39,126 bases of DNA from Acidobacteriota bacterium (GTDB taxonomy: Bacteria > Acidobacteriota > Terriglobia > Terriglobales > Acidobacteriaceae), in NCBI GenBank assembly GCA_021791875.1, contig JAJYVU010000031.1, positions 1 through 39,126 of the forward strand, in the 5' to 3' direction. Shown piece after piece: positions 8,435-16,313 of this stretch. The position numbers were made by a program, and so were the translations under genes. The notes beneath the pieces were generated by a model that ran no database searches, was not told the DNA's origin, and saw only the letters and a program-made list of their open reading frames with translations. How positions within the stretch are numbered: position 1 is the first letter of the stretch; every line of letters begins with the position of its first letter.

Positions 8435-9896
8435 CGAGACGCGAGACGCGGGTGGAGTGGGGCGCGTTGAGGATGAGCTCGGGGTTTTCGTCGGCTTCGC
8501 GGGCGATCTGGCGCATGGCGTCGACGAAGAGGTCGAGTTCCTCGCGGGATTCGCTTTCCGTAGGCTCGATCATGAGCGCGCCGGGGACGATGAGCGGGAA
8601 CGAGACGGTGTAGGGGTGGAAGCCGTAGTCGATGAGGCGCTTCGCAATGTCGCCGGTCTTGACGCCGTTCCTGGTCTGGCGCTTGTCGCTGAAGACGACC
8701 TCGTGCATGGAGGGCGTTTTGTAGGGGAGCTCGTAGAGGTCTTCGAGTTTGGCGCGGAGATAGTTGGCGTTGAGGACGGCGTCCTCGGTGGTTTGGCGCA
8801 GGCCGTCGGGGCCATTGGCGAGAATGTAGGCGAGGGCGCGAACGAACATGCCGAAGTTGCCGTAGAACATGCGCACGCGGCCAACGGACTGGGGACGGTT
8901 GTAGTCGAGATAGAGACGTCCCTCGGCGTTGCGCGCGACGACGGGCGTGGGCAGGAAAGGCTCGAGAATCTTCTTGCAGGCGACGGGGCCGCTGCCGGGG
9001 CCTCCACCGCCGTGGGGCGTGGAGAAGGTTTTGTGCAGGTTGAGGTGCATGACATCGGCGCCGAAGTCGCCGGGGCGGGTTTTGCCGACGAGGGCGTTCA
9101 TGTTGGCTCCGTCCATGTAGAGGAGCGCGCCCTTGGCGTGGAGAATTTCCGCAATTTTGTGGACCTGATTTTCGAAGACGCCGATGGTCGACGGGTTGGT
9201 GAGCATGAGCGCGGCGGTGTCTTCGTTGACGATCTGCGCGAGGGCTTCGACGTCGATGCCACCGTCAGCGTTGGACTTGAGGTTGACGACTTCGTAGCCG
9301 CAGACGGCGGCGGTGGCGGGGTTGGTGCCGTGTGCAGAGTCGGGCACGATGACGTGCTTGCGGGCGTTGCCGCGGGACTCGTGATAGGCGCGAATGAGGA
9401 GGATGCCGGTGAATTCGCCGTGTGCGCCGGCGGCGGGCTGGAGGGTGATGGCGTCCATGCCGGTGATTTCGAGGAGGCACTGGCGGAGGGTGTCCATGAC
9501 CTGAAGCGCGCCCTGCGAGAGGGATTCGGGCTGGTAGGGATGGGCCTCGGCGATGCCCTCGAGGCGCGAGACGAACTCGTTGACGCGCGGGTTGTACTTC
9601 ATGGTGCAGCTGCCGAGCGGGTACATGCCGAGGTCGATGGCGTAGTTCCAGGTAGAGAGGCGCGTGAAGTGACGGATGATCTCGATTTCGCTGAGCTCAG
9701 GCAACTGCGCGTTGTGCGAACGCAAGGTGTCGCCAAGGAGGGCCGAGGGGTCGACTTCGGGGACGTCGAGCGGGGGCAGCTTGTAGGCTTTTTTGCCGGG
9801 CGAGGATTTCTCGAAGCTGAGGGCCTCGTTCTGGGTGATGTGGGGGGTGACCTTGCGGGACGTGCCAACAAATTTCGATTCTGTAACTGTGGACAT
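8355..9896 (-). CDS. gcvPB: Glycine decarboxylase subunit 2 (P-protein, PLP-binding half)
   Basis: With GcvPA it forms the P-protein that decarboxylates glycine and passes the aminomethyl group to the lipoyl arm of GcvH. The 513-residue protein carries the pyridoxal-phosphate lysine, Lys289, in NLHKTFSTPHGGGGPGSGP. Other family marks are GMYPLGSCTMKYNPRVNE, PDSAHGTNPATAA and YMDGANMNALVG. An AAGGA lies about 8 nt before the ATG. It is the last complete gene of the gcv operon, 12 nt after gcvPA. The C-terminal tail (APDATATTEP) is low-complexity and overlaps the possible start of the GxxExxY gene. Confidence 0.97.
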   Translation of the reverse strand: MSTVTESKFVGTSRKVTPHITQNEALSFEKSSPGKKAYKLPPLDVPEVDPSALLGDTLRSHNAQLPELSEIEIIRHFTRLSTWNYAIDLGMYPLGSCTMKYNPRVNEFVSRLEGIAEAHPYQPESLSQGALQVMDTLRQCLLEITGMDAITLQPAAGAHGEFTGILLIRAYHESRGNARKHVIVPDSAHGTNPATAAVCGYEVVNLKSNADGGIDVEALAQIVNEDTAALMLTNPSTIGVFENQVHKIAEILHAKGALLYMDGANMNALVGKTRPGDFGADVMHLNLHKTFSTPHGGGGPGSGPVACKKILEPFLPTPVVARNAEGRLYLDYNRPQSVGRVRMFYGNFGMFVRALAYILANGPDGLRQTTEDAVLNANYLRAKLEDLYELPYKTPSMHEVVFSDKRQTRNGVKTGDIAKRLIDYGFHPYTVSFPLIVPGALMIEPTESESREELDLFVDAMRQIAREADENPELILNAPHSTRVSRLDETTAARKPILRWRPPAPDATATTEP

Positions 9897-9908
9897 TGCT
9901 AATTCCTT

Positions 9909-11267
9909 TTACCTGGTGGCCATGGCGGACGCGGCGGCGAGGGCCTGGGCGGCGCGGTCGATGTTTTCGCGGGTGGTTAGCTCGGTGGCGCACCAGAGGG
10001 TGGCGTGGCCGAGTTCGGGATACCACTTGGAAAGGTCAAGGCCGCCGATGATCTTCTGGTCGAGGAGGCGCTGGTTGAGTTGCGCGGGCGGTTCGTCGGT
10101 CTGGAGGACGAATTCGTGGAAGCGCGGCGCCTGGGCGAAGAGCAGCTTGCCGGAGTGGCTGAAGGATTTGGCGGCGTAATGGGCCTTGGCAAGGTTCTGG
10201 AGGGCGAGTTCGCGGATGCCCTGCTTGCCGTAGACCGTCATGTAAATGGTGGCCATGAGGGCGACGAGCGCCTGGTTGGTGCAGATGTTGGAGGTGGCTT
10301 TTTCGCGGCGGATGTGCTGCTCGCGGGTGGAAAGCGTGAGGACGAAGCCGCGGCGGCCCTGCTTGTCTCTGGTTTCGCCGACGAGGCGGCCGGGCATCTG
10401 ACGGACGTATTTTTCCTTTGCTGCGAGGACGCCGCAGTAGGGTCCGCCGTAGCTGAGGGCGACGCCGAAGGACTGGGCTTCGAGAGAAACGATGTCGGCC
10501 TCGACGGGCGGGCGGATGGCGCCGAGCGAGACGGCTTCGGCGATGGAGACGATGAGGAGCGCGCCTTTCTTGTGGGCGATTTCCGCGATGGCGGGAACGT
10601 CTTCGACGGTGCCGAAGAAGTTGGGCGACTGGATGAGGACGCAGGCGGTCTGGTCGGTGACGGCGGCTTCGAGGGCGGCGAGGTCGATGCGTCCGGCGTT
10701 GGCTCCTTCGCGAAGATAGTCGATTTCTGCGGCGTCGTGGCCCTGATGCTGGGCGTAGGTGTGCATGACCTCGCGGTATTCAGGGTGGACGGAGCGGGCG
10801 ACGAGGACGTTGTCGCGGCCGGTGACGCGGAGGGCCATCATGACGGCTTCGGCGGCGGCGGTGGATCCGTCGTACATGGACGCGTTGGCGATGTCCATGC
10901 CGGTGAGCTCGCAGATCATGGTCTGGAACTCGAAGATGGCCTGGAGGGTGCCCTGGGTGATTTCGGCCTGGTAGGGCGTGTAGGAGGTGAGGAATTCGCC
11001 GCGCTGCACGATGGTGTCAATGATGACGGGGCGGTAGTGGCGATAGGCGCCCGCGCCGAGGAAGCTGGCGTATCCGTTGGCGTTGTGGTCAGCGGCGGCC
11101 TTGAAGTGGTCGACGATTTCGGATTCGGCCATCTGGCGCGGGATGTCGAGGTCGCGCGTGAGGCGAAATTCTTCCGGAATGACGGCGAAGAGATCGTCGA
11201 TGGAGGCGGCGCCGATTTCGCGGAGCATGGCTTCGCGGTCGGCAGGCGATTTGGGTAAGTAGCGCAT
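9909..11267 (-). CDS. gcvPA: Glycine decarboxylase subunit 1 (P-protein)
   Basis: The 452-residue first half of the two-subunit P-protein. It starts [15 protein letters not shown] and carries the family stretches [37 protein letters not shown] and [14 protein letters not shown]. The frame is open further upstream, but AAAAGGA stands 5-8 nt before the ATG at 11267 and homologues start this way. It is separated from gcvH by 228 nt that contain three hairpin repeats. GcvPA lacks the PLP lysine, which is in GcvPB. The split form is common in Gram-positive bacteria, Acidobacteria and archaea. Confidence 0.97.
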   Translation of the reverse strand: MRYLPKSPADREAMLREIGAASIDDLFAVIPEEFRLTRDLDIPRQMAESEIVDHFKAAADHNANGYASFLGAGAYRHYRPVIIDTIVQRGEFLTSYTPYQAEITQGTLQAIFEFQTMICELTGMDIANASMYDGSTAAAEAVMMALRVTGRDNVLVARSVHPEYREVMHTYAQHQGHDAAEIDYLREGANAGRIDLAALEAAVTDQTACVLIQSPNFFGTVEDVPAIAEIAHKKGALLIVSIAEAVSLGAIRPPVEADIVSLEAQSFGVALSYGGPYCGVLAAKEKYVRQMPGRLVGETRDKQGRRGFVLTLSTREQHIRREKATSNICTNQALVALMATIYMTVYGKQGIRELALQNLAKAHYAAKSFSHSGKLLFAQAPRFHEFVLQTDEPPAQLNQRLLDQKIIGGLDLSKWYPELGHATLWCATELTTRENIDRAAQALAAASAMATR

Positions 11268-11339
11268 GTGTTTCCTTTTACTGCCGGTGATGAGCCGCAG
11301 GTCCTTCGACTGCGTCTGGCATGGTGGGGTGGAGTCGAA

Positions 11340-11477
11340 GTCCCACACAAGCCAACATCAGGCTTAAAATGGGGCACCCTCGTTTTTCAGTCCCACTCAA
11401 CCCAACAGCGGGATTGAATGGGCCACCCTCGATTTCGAATCCCACGCAAGCCAACACCGGGCTTGAATGGGGCACCC
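11340..11477. repeat. Three tandem hairpin repeat units of about 50 bp
   Basis: Units begin with TCCCAC at 11341, 11391 and 11440, and end in TGGGNCACCC. Each folds as a small hairpin: CAAGCC/GGCTT (unit 1), CAACCC/GGG-A-TTG (unit 2), CAAGCC/GGCTTG (unit 3), within an outer CCCA/TGGG pair. Unit 2 swaps a G-C pair for C-G, which suggests that structure, not sequence, is kept. They sit inside the gcv operon between gcvH and gcvPA. A related copy lies at 3661-3736. Confidence 0.75.
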
Positions 11478-11495
11478 AGAGCACCCCGACAATCT

Positions 11496-11885
11496 TTAGT
11501 GGCCGGTTTCTTCTTTCACGAACGCTTCGTAGGCCGCGGCGTCGAGCAGGGAGTCCATCTCGGACGGGTCAGAGAGCTCGAGCTTGAGGATCCAGGCGGC
11601 GTGGGCGTCGGTGTTGATCTTTTCGGGGGCGGTGGCCAGCTCCTGATTGACAGCGGTGACTGTGCCCGTGACGGGTGAATAGAGGTCGGAGACGGCCTTG
11701 ACCGACTCGACGCTGCCGAAGACCTTGCCTTTTTCGAGCTTGTCGCCGACTTTGGGCGATTCGACGAAGACAATATCGCCGAGGGATTCCTGGGCGTAAT
11801 CGGTGATGCCGACGGTTCCCTGTTTGCCGTCGACCTGGATCCACTCGTGTTCGCGGGTGTAGCGATATTGCGCGGGATATGCCAT
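11496..11885 (-). CDS. gcvH: Glycine cleavage system H protein
   Basis: The 129-residue lipoyl carrier that shuttles the aminomethyl group between the P and T proteins. The lipoylated lysine is Lys63 in GSVESVKAVSDLYSPVTG, the standard site. The N-terminus (YRYTREHEWIQVDG) and the ITDYAQESLGDIVFVE block are typical. AAAAGG lies about 12 nt before the ATG. It is the second gene of the operon, 52 nt after gcvT. Lipoylation would need LipB (encoded at 704-1465) and LipA, which is not seen here. Confidence 0.98.
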   Translation of the reverse strand: MAYPAQYRYTREHEWIQVDGKQGTVGITDYAQESLGDIVFVESPKVGDKLEKGKVFGSVESVKAVSDLYSPVTGTVTAVNQELATAPEKINTDAHAAWILKLELSDPSEMDSLLDAAAYEAFVKEETGH

Positions 11886-11937
11886 GGGCGAGTCTACCTT
11901 TTCATTTTAAAGTTCTTTGCTGCGGACGCCGGTCTGA

Positions 11938-13077
11938 TTATGACTGCTTTTTGGGGCGACGGTAAAAGGGCGTAGGTACGATGCGTGCTTTCACAGGGTT
12001 ATTGCGGATTTCGACGTAGAGCTCGGCGCCGGGGACGGCGAGCTCGATGGGGACGTAGGCAAGGGCGATGTTCTTTTTGAGAAATGGCGCGGGCGAGCCG
12101 CTGGTCACGTATCCGACGGGCTGCTTGTCGAGATTGAGGACAGGGTAGCCGTCGCGGGCGATGCCGCGCTCGATAACCTCAAGGCCGACGAGTTTGCGGC
12201 TGGGGCCGCCTTCGGACTGAATTTTGTGGAGCGCCTCGGAGCCGATGAAGGGGCCTTTGTCGAGCTTGCAGTAGCGGTCGAGGCCGGCCTCGATGACGTT
12301 GATTTCGTCGGAGATTTCATGACCGTAGAGGGCCATGGACGCTTCGAGGCGGAGGGTGTTGCGGGCACCGAGGCCGCAGGGGAGAATGCCGAATTCCTTG
12401 CCGGCTTCGAGGACTTCGTTCCAGACGCGCTCGCTGGTGGGAACGTCAGAGGGGATGTAGATTTCAAAGCCGTCTTCGCCGGTGTAGCCGGTGCGGGCGA
12501 TGAGGGTGTTTGCGAGGCCGCAGACGGTTCCCCAGGTGAAGTGATAATTGCGGATGGTGGAAAGGTCGGTGGAGGTGAGCTTGCTGAGGGTTTCGGCGGC
12601 GCGGGGGCCCTGGATGGCGAGCTGGGTGTAGTAGTCGCTGTAGTCGCTGGTATGGCAGTGGAAGGGCTGCGCATGGGAGCGGACCCACTGGAAGTCTTTC
12701 TCGCGGGTGCCCGCGTTGATGACCAGCAGGTAGTCATTGCCACTCAACTTGTGGACGATGAGGTCGTCGACGAAGGTGCCCTGAGGGTAGAGCATGGCGG
12801 AGTAGTGGGCCTGGCCGACTTCGAGGCGCGAGGCGTCGTTCATGCAGATGTACTGGACGGCTTCAAGAGAGCCGGGGCCGCGGAGCTGGATGTCGCCCAT
12901 GTGGCTGACGTCAAAGAGGCCAACGCCGGTGCGGACGGCGAGGTGCTCGGCGATGAGGCCGGAGTACTCGACGGGCATGTCCCATCCGCCGAAGTCGACC
13001 ATTTTGGCGCGCATGCGGCGGTGCATGTCATTGAGGGATGTTTTGCGGAGCGAGGTTGGTGCGGTGGGAGTAGACAC
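11938..13077 (-). CDS. gcvT: Aminomethyltransferase (glycine cleavage T protein)
   Basis: GcvT takes the aminomethyl group from GcvH, releases ammonia and forms 5,10-methylenetetrahydrofolate. The 379-residue protein has the family marks MVDFGGWDMPVEYSG, GLFDVSHMGDIQLRGP, RTGYTGEDGFEIY and LGARNTLRLEASMALYGHE. The start is a GTG at 13077, supported by GGGGGA about 9 nt upstream. It is the first gene of the gcv operon and has a well-formed promoter just upstream (13114-13142). The family-typical C-terminal barrel is complete. Confidence 0.97.
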   Translation of the reverse strand: MSTPTAPTSLRKTSLNDMHRRMRAKMVDFGGWDMPVEYSGLIAEHLAVRTGVGLFDVSHMGDIQLRGPGSLEAVQYICMNDASRLEVGQAHYSAMLYPQGTFVDDLIVHKLSGNDYLLVINAGTREKDFQWVRSHAQPFHCHTSDYSDYYTQLAIQGPRAAETLSKLTSTDLSTIRNYHFTWGTVCGLANTLIARTGYTGEDGFEIYIPSDVPTSERVWNEVLEAGKEFGILPCGLGARNTLRLEASMALYGHEISDEINVIEAGLDRYCKLDKGPFIGSEALHKIQSEGGPSRKLVGLEVIERGIARDGYPVLNLDKQPVGYVTSGSPAPFLKKNIALAYVPIELAVPGAELYVEIRNNPVKARIVPTPFYRRPKKQS

Positions 13078-13113
13078 GGGAACGATCCCCCAGAGGAGAG
13101 ATGTGAACCCATT

Positions 13114-13142
13114 ACAGTAAATCGACTGGGGGTGGGGGTCAA
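13114..13142 (-). promoter_or_regulatory. gcv operon promoter
   Basis: On the minus strand, TTGACC (13142-13137), a 17-bp spacer and TACTGT (13119-13114) form a sigma-70-type promoter. Transcription would begin near 13107, giving a 5' leader of about 30 nt, too short for a glycine riboswitch. Confidence 0.6.
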
Positions 13143-13238
13143 TTCTTCCGCGGGTCGGAAGGTTAGCGGGAGACGGTCAGGGGTGCAGCGGTCAGGCGTG
13201 AAGTGGCGAGGCGGACGCGCCCCTGGGCGCAAAAGCAA

Positions 13239-13265
13239 AACACCCAGCGGCGGGCGCTGGGTGTT
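13239..13265 (-). terminator. Terminator after the outer-membrane barrel gene
   Basis: A perfect 11-bp stem, AACACCCAGCG with CGCTGGGTGTT, around a 5-nt loop. On the minus strand it runs into TTTTGCTTTTGC. It separates the barrel gene from the gcv promoter. Confidence 0.8.
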
Positions 13266-13287
13266 GATGAAGCGGGATGAGGACGAT

Positions 13288-14034
13288 CTAAAAGGGGTGG
13301 AGGAAGCGGATGTGGTGCTTTTTCTCCAACGCAGCCTTTTGGGCCGTGGGTTTCTTGGGACGCGGCACAAAGCGATAGACGACGCCGACGGAAAAGGCGA
13401 ACTGGTACTGGATACCGTCGGGTCCGCCGGGATGGGTGAAGCGGGTGAGGGTGGCGTCCGGTTCGACGCGGAAGGCCCAGTGGGCGTTCCGGTTCATGGT
13501 GAGAGCACCACCGATGGCGGCGCCTGGCGCCCATTGATCGGCGAAAAGGCCGAGCTGGTATTGGACTTCCTGCCGGGTGAGAGGCGCGGTGGCGCGCTGG
13601 AAGTTGCCGTAGGCGGCGCCGAAGAGAGCATGCGCGTTCACCGAGAGGTGCTTGTTGGCAATGAGGCGGTACTCAGGGCCGAGGAGGGCCATCTGCTCGC
13701 TGACGAAGGGCCCGCGGATGTTGTAGTAATTCGGCTCAACGCCGCTGGTTCCGAAGTAGCCGCGGTAGTTGCCGACGATGCCCCATTTGGGGTTGAGGAA
13801 GCGGACAACCTGCGCGTCAGTGCCGCCGAGGCTGGCGCCCTGCACAAGCTGTGGGCCGGCGATGAAGTTGGAATAGGCCATGCCTACGTAGACCTGCCAC
13901 TTGTAGTGGTAGGTGACCTTGCTGAGCGGGTTAGTGACGGTGACTGGGGGCGGAGTGTACTGAGCTTGAGCCAGAGCGGGCAGCGTAGCTGCACCGAGGA
14001 GCAGCGCCAGAAGCATCGTGCGCACGGAATTCAA
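13288..14034 (-). CDS. Predicted outer-membrane beta-barrel protein
   Basis: About 248 residues with a signal peptide (MLLALLLGAATLPALAQAQ) followed by alternating aromatic and small residues and repeated amphipathic strands, such as YKWQVYVGMAYSNFIAGPQL, GIVGNYRGYFGT and FAFSVGVVYRFVPRPKK. This is the look of a small outer-membrane barrel (OmpA- or OmpW-like fold) common in Acidobacteria. I chose the TTG at 14034 because GGGAGG lies 10 nt upstream; GTG at 14022 and ATG at 14013 are alternatives. After the last strand (VVYRFVP) there is a lysine-rich tail. Substrate or partner unknown. Confidence 0.75.
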   Translation of the reverse strand: MNSVRTMLLALLLGAATLPALAQAQYTPPPVTVTNPLSKVTYHYKWQVYVGMAYSNFIAGPQLVQGASLGGTDAQVVRFLNPKWGIVGNYRGYFGTSGVEPNYYNIRGPFVSEQMALLGPEYRLIANKHLSVNAHALFGAAYGNFQRATAPLTRQEVQYQLGLFADQWAPGAAIGGALTMNRNAHWAFRVEPDATLTRFTHPGGPDGIQYQFAFSVGVVYRFVPRPKKPTAQKAALEKKHHIRFLHPF

Positions 14035-14188
14035 AACGGTGAAACCTCCCGATACTGCATCGCCCAAGGCCGCGCGGGCAGGCGACGTTCCAAAAGTTCA
14101 AGATACATGGAGCCGGCGCCTTCTGTCCCGCGGATGAAGGAAATGCCAATCGGGCAGGGAAAGCGATTCACGGTAATCTTAAAAGGAA

Positions 14189-14623
14189 ATGGGGAACAAA
14201 AACAGGCTTTCTGAACGGGAGTTTGACTCGCTGGAGTCGATGATGGGGGCATTTGCCGAGGAGGCGGTGCGCCAGGCTGCGGTTTCGCACGGCATGATGC
14301 TGGATTTTTCGCCGGAGTCGGTGGGGCGTCTGGAGACGGTTCTGGCGGCGGAATCGCCGGTGGCGGGCAGCGAACTGGAATGGGCGACCAAGCTGTGGGG
14401 GAGCTATTTCGGGGAGGTTTTCCGGCACAATCACCCGGCGGACTGGGTGATGAGCGTGTATCCGGGGAGCACGATGCAAATGCCTGCGCTGGATGTGCAA
14501 GGGTCGCAGCTGTATCCGCTCTTGAAGGTGCAGAGGCGCCTGACAATGGGTCCTGCGGAGGACCTTTCGACCTTCTATCACAAGGTTTCCGAGGCGCTGC
14601 GGGCGCGGTCGAAGCCCAACTGA
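14189..14623 (+). CDS. Hypothetical protein, 144 residues
   Basis: A soluble alpha/beta protein divergent from the barrel gene. The second half, LEWATKLWGSYFGEVFRHNH followed by a Trp-Val-Met strand and PLLKVQRRLTMGPAEDLSTF, resembles small domains found in many bacterial hypothetical proteins where LGxYFGEVL is followed by VxKRL and a C-terminal helix. I cannot name the family with confidence. AAAAGGA is very close to the ATG (one base), so the start may lie further downstream, for example at the Met pair near residue 18. Confidence 0.7.
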   Translation: MGNKNRLSEREFDSLESMMGAFAEEAVRQAAVSHGMMLDFSPESVGRLETVLAAESPVAGSELEWATKLWGSYFGEVFRHNHPADWVMSVYPGSTMQMPALDVQGSQLYPLLKVQRRLTMGPAEDLSTFYHKVSEALRARSKPN

Positions 14624-14832
14624 GCGATGGCTGTCAGCCTTTAGCTGTGAACCGCCGGCTATTCGCTGTTTGGGGGGCGGAATCGGCGGGTGAGAAAATT
14701 CGGGGCGGCTGCCTGGTGGCGCAAAGAGATTGAGGCAAGGACGTTTGCTCGGGGGAGGCGTGTGAGACAATATACGCAAGGGAATCACCCGTCGCGCCCG
14801 GGCCCATGGGCAGAGCGCGGGAGGTAAACGAT

Positions 14833-15060
14833 ATGTTCGATAGTCTTTTTCAACCGACCCATCTGCTGATTATTCTGGCGGTCGCACTGCTGGTTTTCGG
14901 TCCCCGCAAGCTGCCCGAGCTGGGCAAAGGTCTGGGTGAAGGTCTGCGCGGATTCAAAGAGGGCATCAAGGGTACCGATGGGGCCAAGCAGGAAAATACC
15001 GCAGCCAAGGGCGACGCGGTGACGACACAGAGCACGCCTCCGAGCGAGACCAAGGCTTAA
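14833..15060 (+). CDS. tatA: Twin-arginine translocase subunit TatA/TatE
   Basis: A 75-residue protein with one membrane helix (LLIILAVALLVFG), the hinge FGPRKLPELGKGLGEGLRGF and an acidic, disordered tail. TatA forms the pore through which folded proteins with RR signal peptides cross the inner membrane. GGGAGG lies 9 nt before the ATG at 14833; the upstream in-frame ATG at 14806 lacks such a site. tatB and tatC are not adjacent. A Tat substrate candidate is encoded at 33729-34493. Confidence 0.93.
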   Translation: MFDSLFQPTHLLIILAVALLVFGPRKLPELGKGLGEGLRGFKEGIKGTDGAKQENTAAKGDAVTTQSTPPSETKA

Positions 15061-15119
15061 GTCATATAGCCTGACTACCTGGTTTTCTCTGCTCCGCAAA
15101 CGGCGAGAGAAAGATTACG

Positions 15120-15152
15120 CAAGAGCCGCACACAGAGCGTGTGCGGCTCTTG
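15120..15152. terminator. Strong terminator after tatA
   Basis: A perfect 14-bp stem, CAAGAGCCGCACAC (15120-15133) with GTGTGCGGCTCTTG (15139-15152), around a 5-nt loop, followed by TTGTC on the plus strand. It lies between two converging genes. Confidence 0.8.
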
Positions 15153-15189
15153 TTGTCTGGACCGGAGGAGGAAAGGCCGGTCCTTTTGG

Positions 15190-16188
15190 CTATTTTTGCG
15201 GAACAGTGATTACGATTTTCCCGATTTGCTGATTGGACTCGAGGTACTGGTAGGCCTCGACGGTTTGGTCGAGCGGAAATACTTTTGAGATTTTCGGCGC
15301 AAAGCGGCCGTCATTGATGCGCTCGTTGATGTACTGGACAGCTTCAGCGAGCAGCGGCGGGTTCTGGGTGAATTCCATGAGAGTGTAGGCGCGCATGGAA
15401 AGGGCTTTGCGCATGGCTGCGACGAGCGGGAAGGGTGTCGGCTCGAGCGAGAGCAGTCCGTACTCGAAGAGAATGCCGCCGGGAGCGGCACATTCGGCAA
15501 GTTTCTCAACAAATGAGCCAGCAATGGGGTCGAAGACGATGCGCGCGCCCTTGCCGCCGGTGATGGCCTGGACGCGGGCGACGATGTCTTCCTCCTCGGT
15601 GGCGATGACGTGATCGGCACCAAGATCGAGGAGCTGCTGCTTCTTGCTGGAGCGGCGGGTGGTGGCGATGGCGACGGCGCCCTCGGCCTTGACGATTTGA
15701 ATGGCTGCGAGGCCGACGCTGCTGGAGGCGGCGGTGATCAGGACGAATTCGCCGGGCTGGAGCTTGCCGAAGAGCTTGAGCGCGCCGTAGGCGGTGAGGT
15801 ACTGCATCCAGATGGAAGCGCCTTCGGCGGGTGTGAGTTTCGCGGGGTAGGGCTGAACGCTGAAGGCGGGAACGATGGCTTCTTCACCGAGGGCCCCCCA
15901 GCGGTTTTGCGAGAAACCGGGGACGGTGGAGACGCGTTGGCCGACGAGGCTGGGGTCGACGCCGGGGCCTACGGCTTCGACGATGCCCGCAGCCTCGTAG
16001 CCGATGCGGGAGGGCAGCTCGGGCTGTTCGAAATAGCGGCCGTGCATGTACATGGATTCGGCGCGATTGAGGCCGACGGCCTGGACGCGGAGGCGGAGTT
16101 CGCCTTCGCCGGGCTGACGCGAGGGTGCGTCTTCGAGACGGAGATTTTCGGGGCCACCGAGCTGGTGGAAGCGGACGATTTTTGGCAT
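15190..16188 (-). CDS. NAD(P)H:quinone oxidoreductase-like, MDR superfamily
   Basis: A 332-residue medium-chain dehydrogenase/reductase. It has a GroES-like N-terminal domain (VQAVGLNRAESMYMHGRY, GYEAAGIVEAVGPGV) and a Rossmann domain with ITAASSSVGLAAIQIVKAEGA near residues 150-170. There are no structural zinc cysteines, which points to the zinc-free quinone-oxidoreductase branch. Such enzymes reduce quinones or enones with NADPH; the true substrate is unknown. The gene converges with tatA and diverges from mfd, and stands alone. Confidence 0.88.
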   Translation of the reverse strand: MPKIVRFHQLGGPENLRLEDAPSRQPGEGELRLRVQAVGLNRAESMYMHGRYFEQPELPSRIGYEAAGIVEAVGPGVDPSLVGQRVSTVPGFSQNRWGALGEEAIVPAFSVQPYPAKLTPAEGASIWMQYLTAYGALKLFGKLQPGEFVLITAASSSVGLAAIQIVKAEGAVAIATTRRSSKKQQLLDLGADHVIATEEEDIVARVQAITGGKGARIVFDPIAGSFVEKLAECAAPGGILFEYGLLSLEPTPFPLVAAMRKALSMRAYTLMEFTQNPPLLAEAVQYINERINDGRFAPKISKVFPLDQTVEAYQYLESNQQIGKIVITVPQK

Positions 16189-16313
16189 GAAAACAGCTCC
16201 TTCGTCTGGTTCGATGAGGGAGATGGCGTGGGGATTCGGGAAAGAAAGAGGAAGTTTTCGGTGGGATGGCGGCGCGGATTGCGAAGAAGCGTTCCGGGTA
16301 AACTAAGAGATGC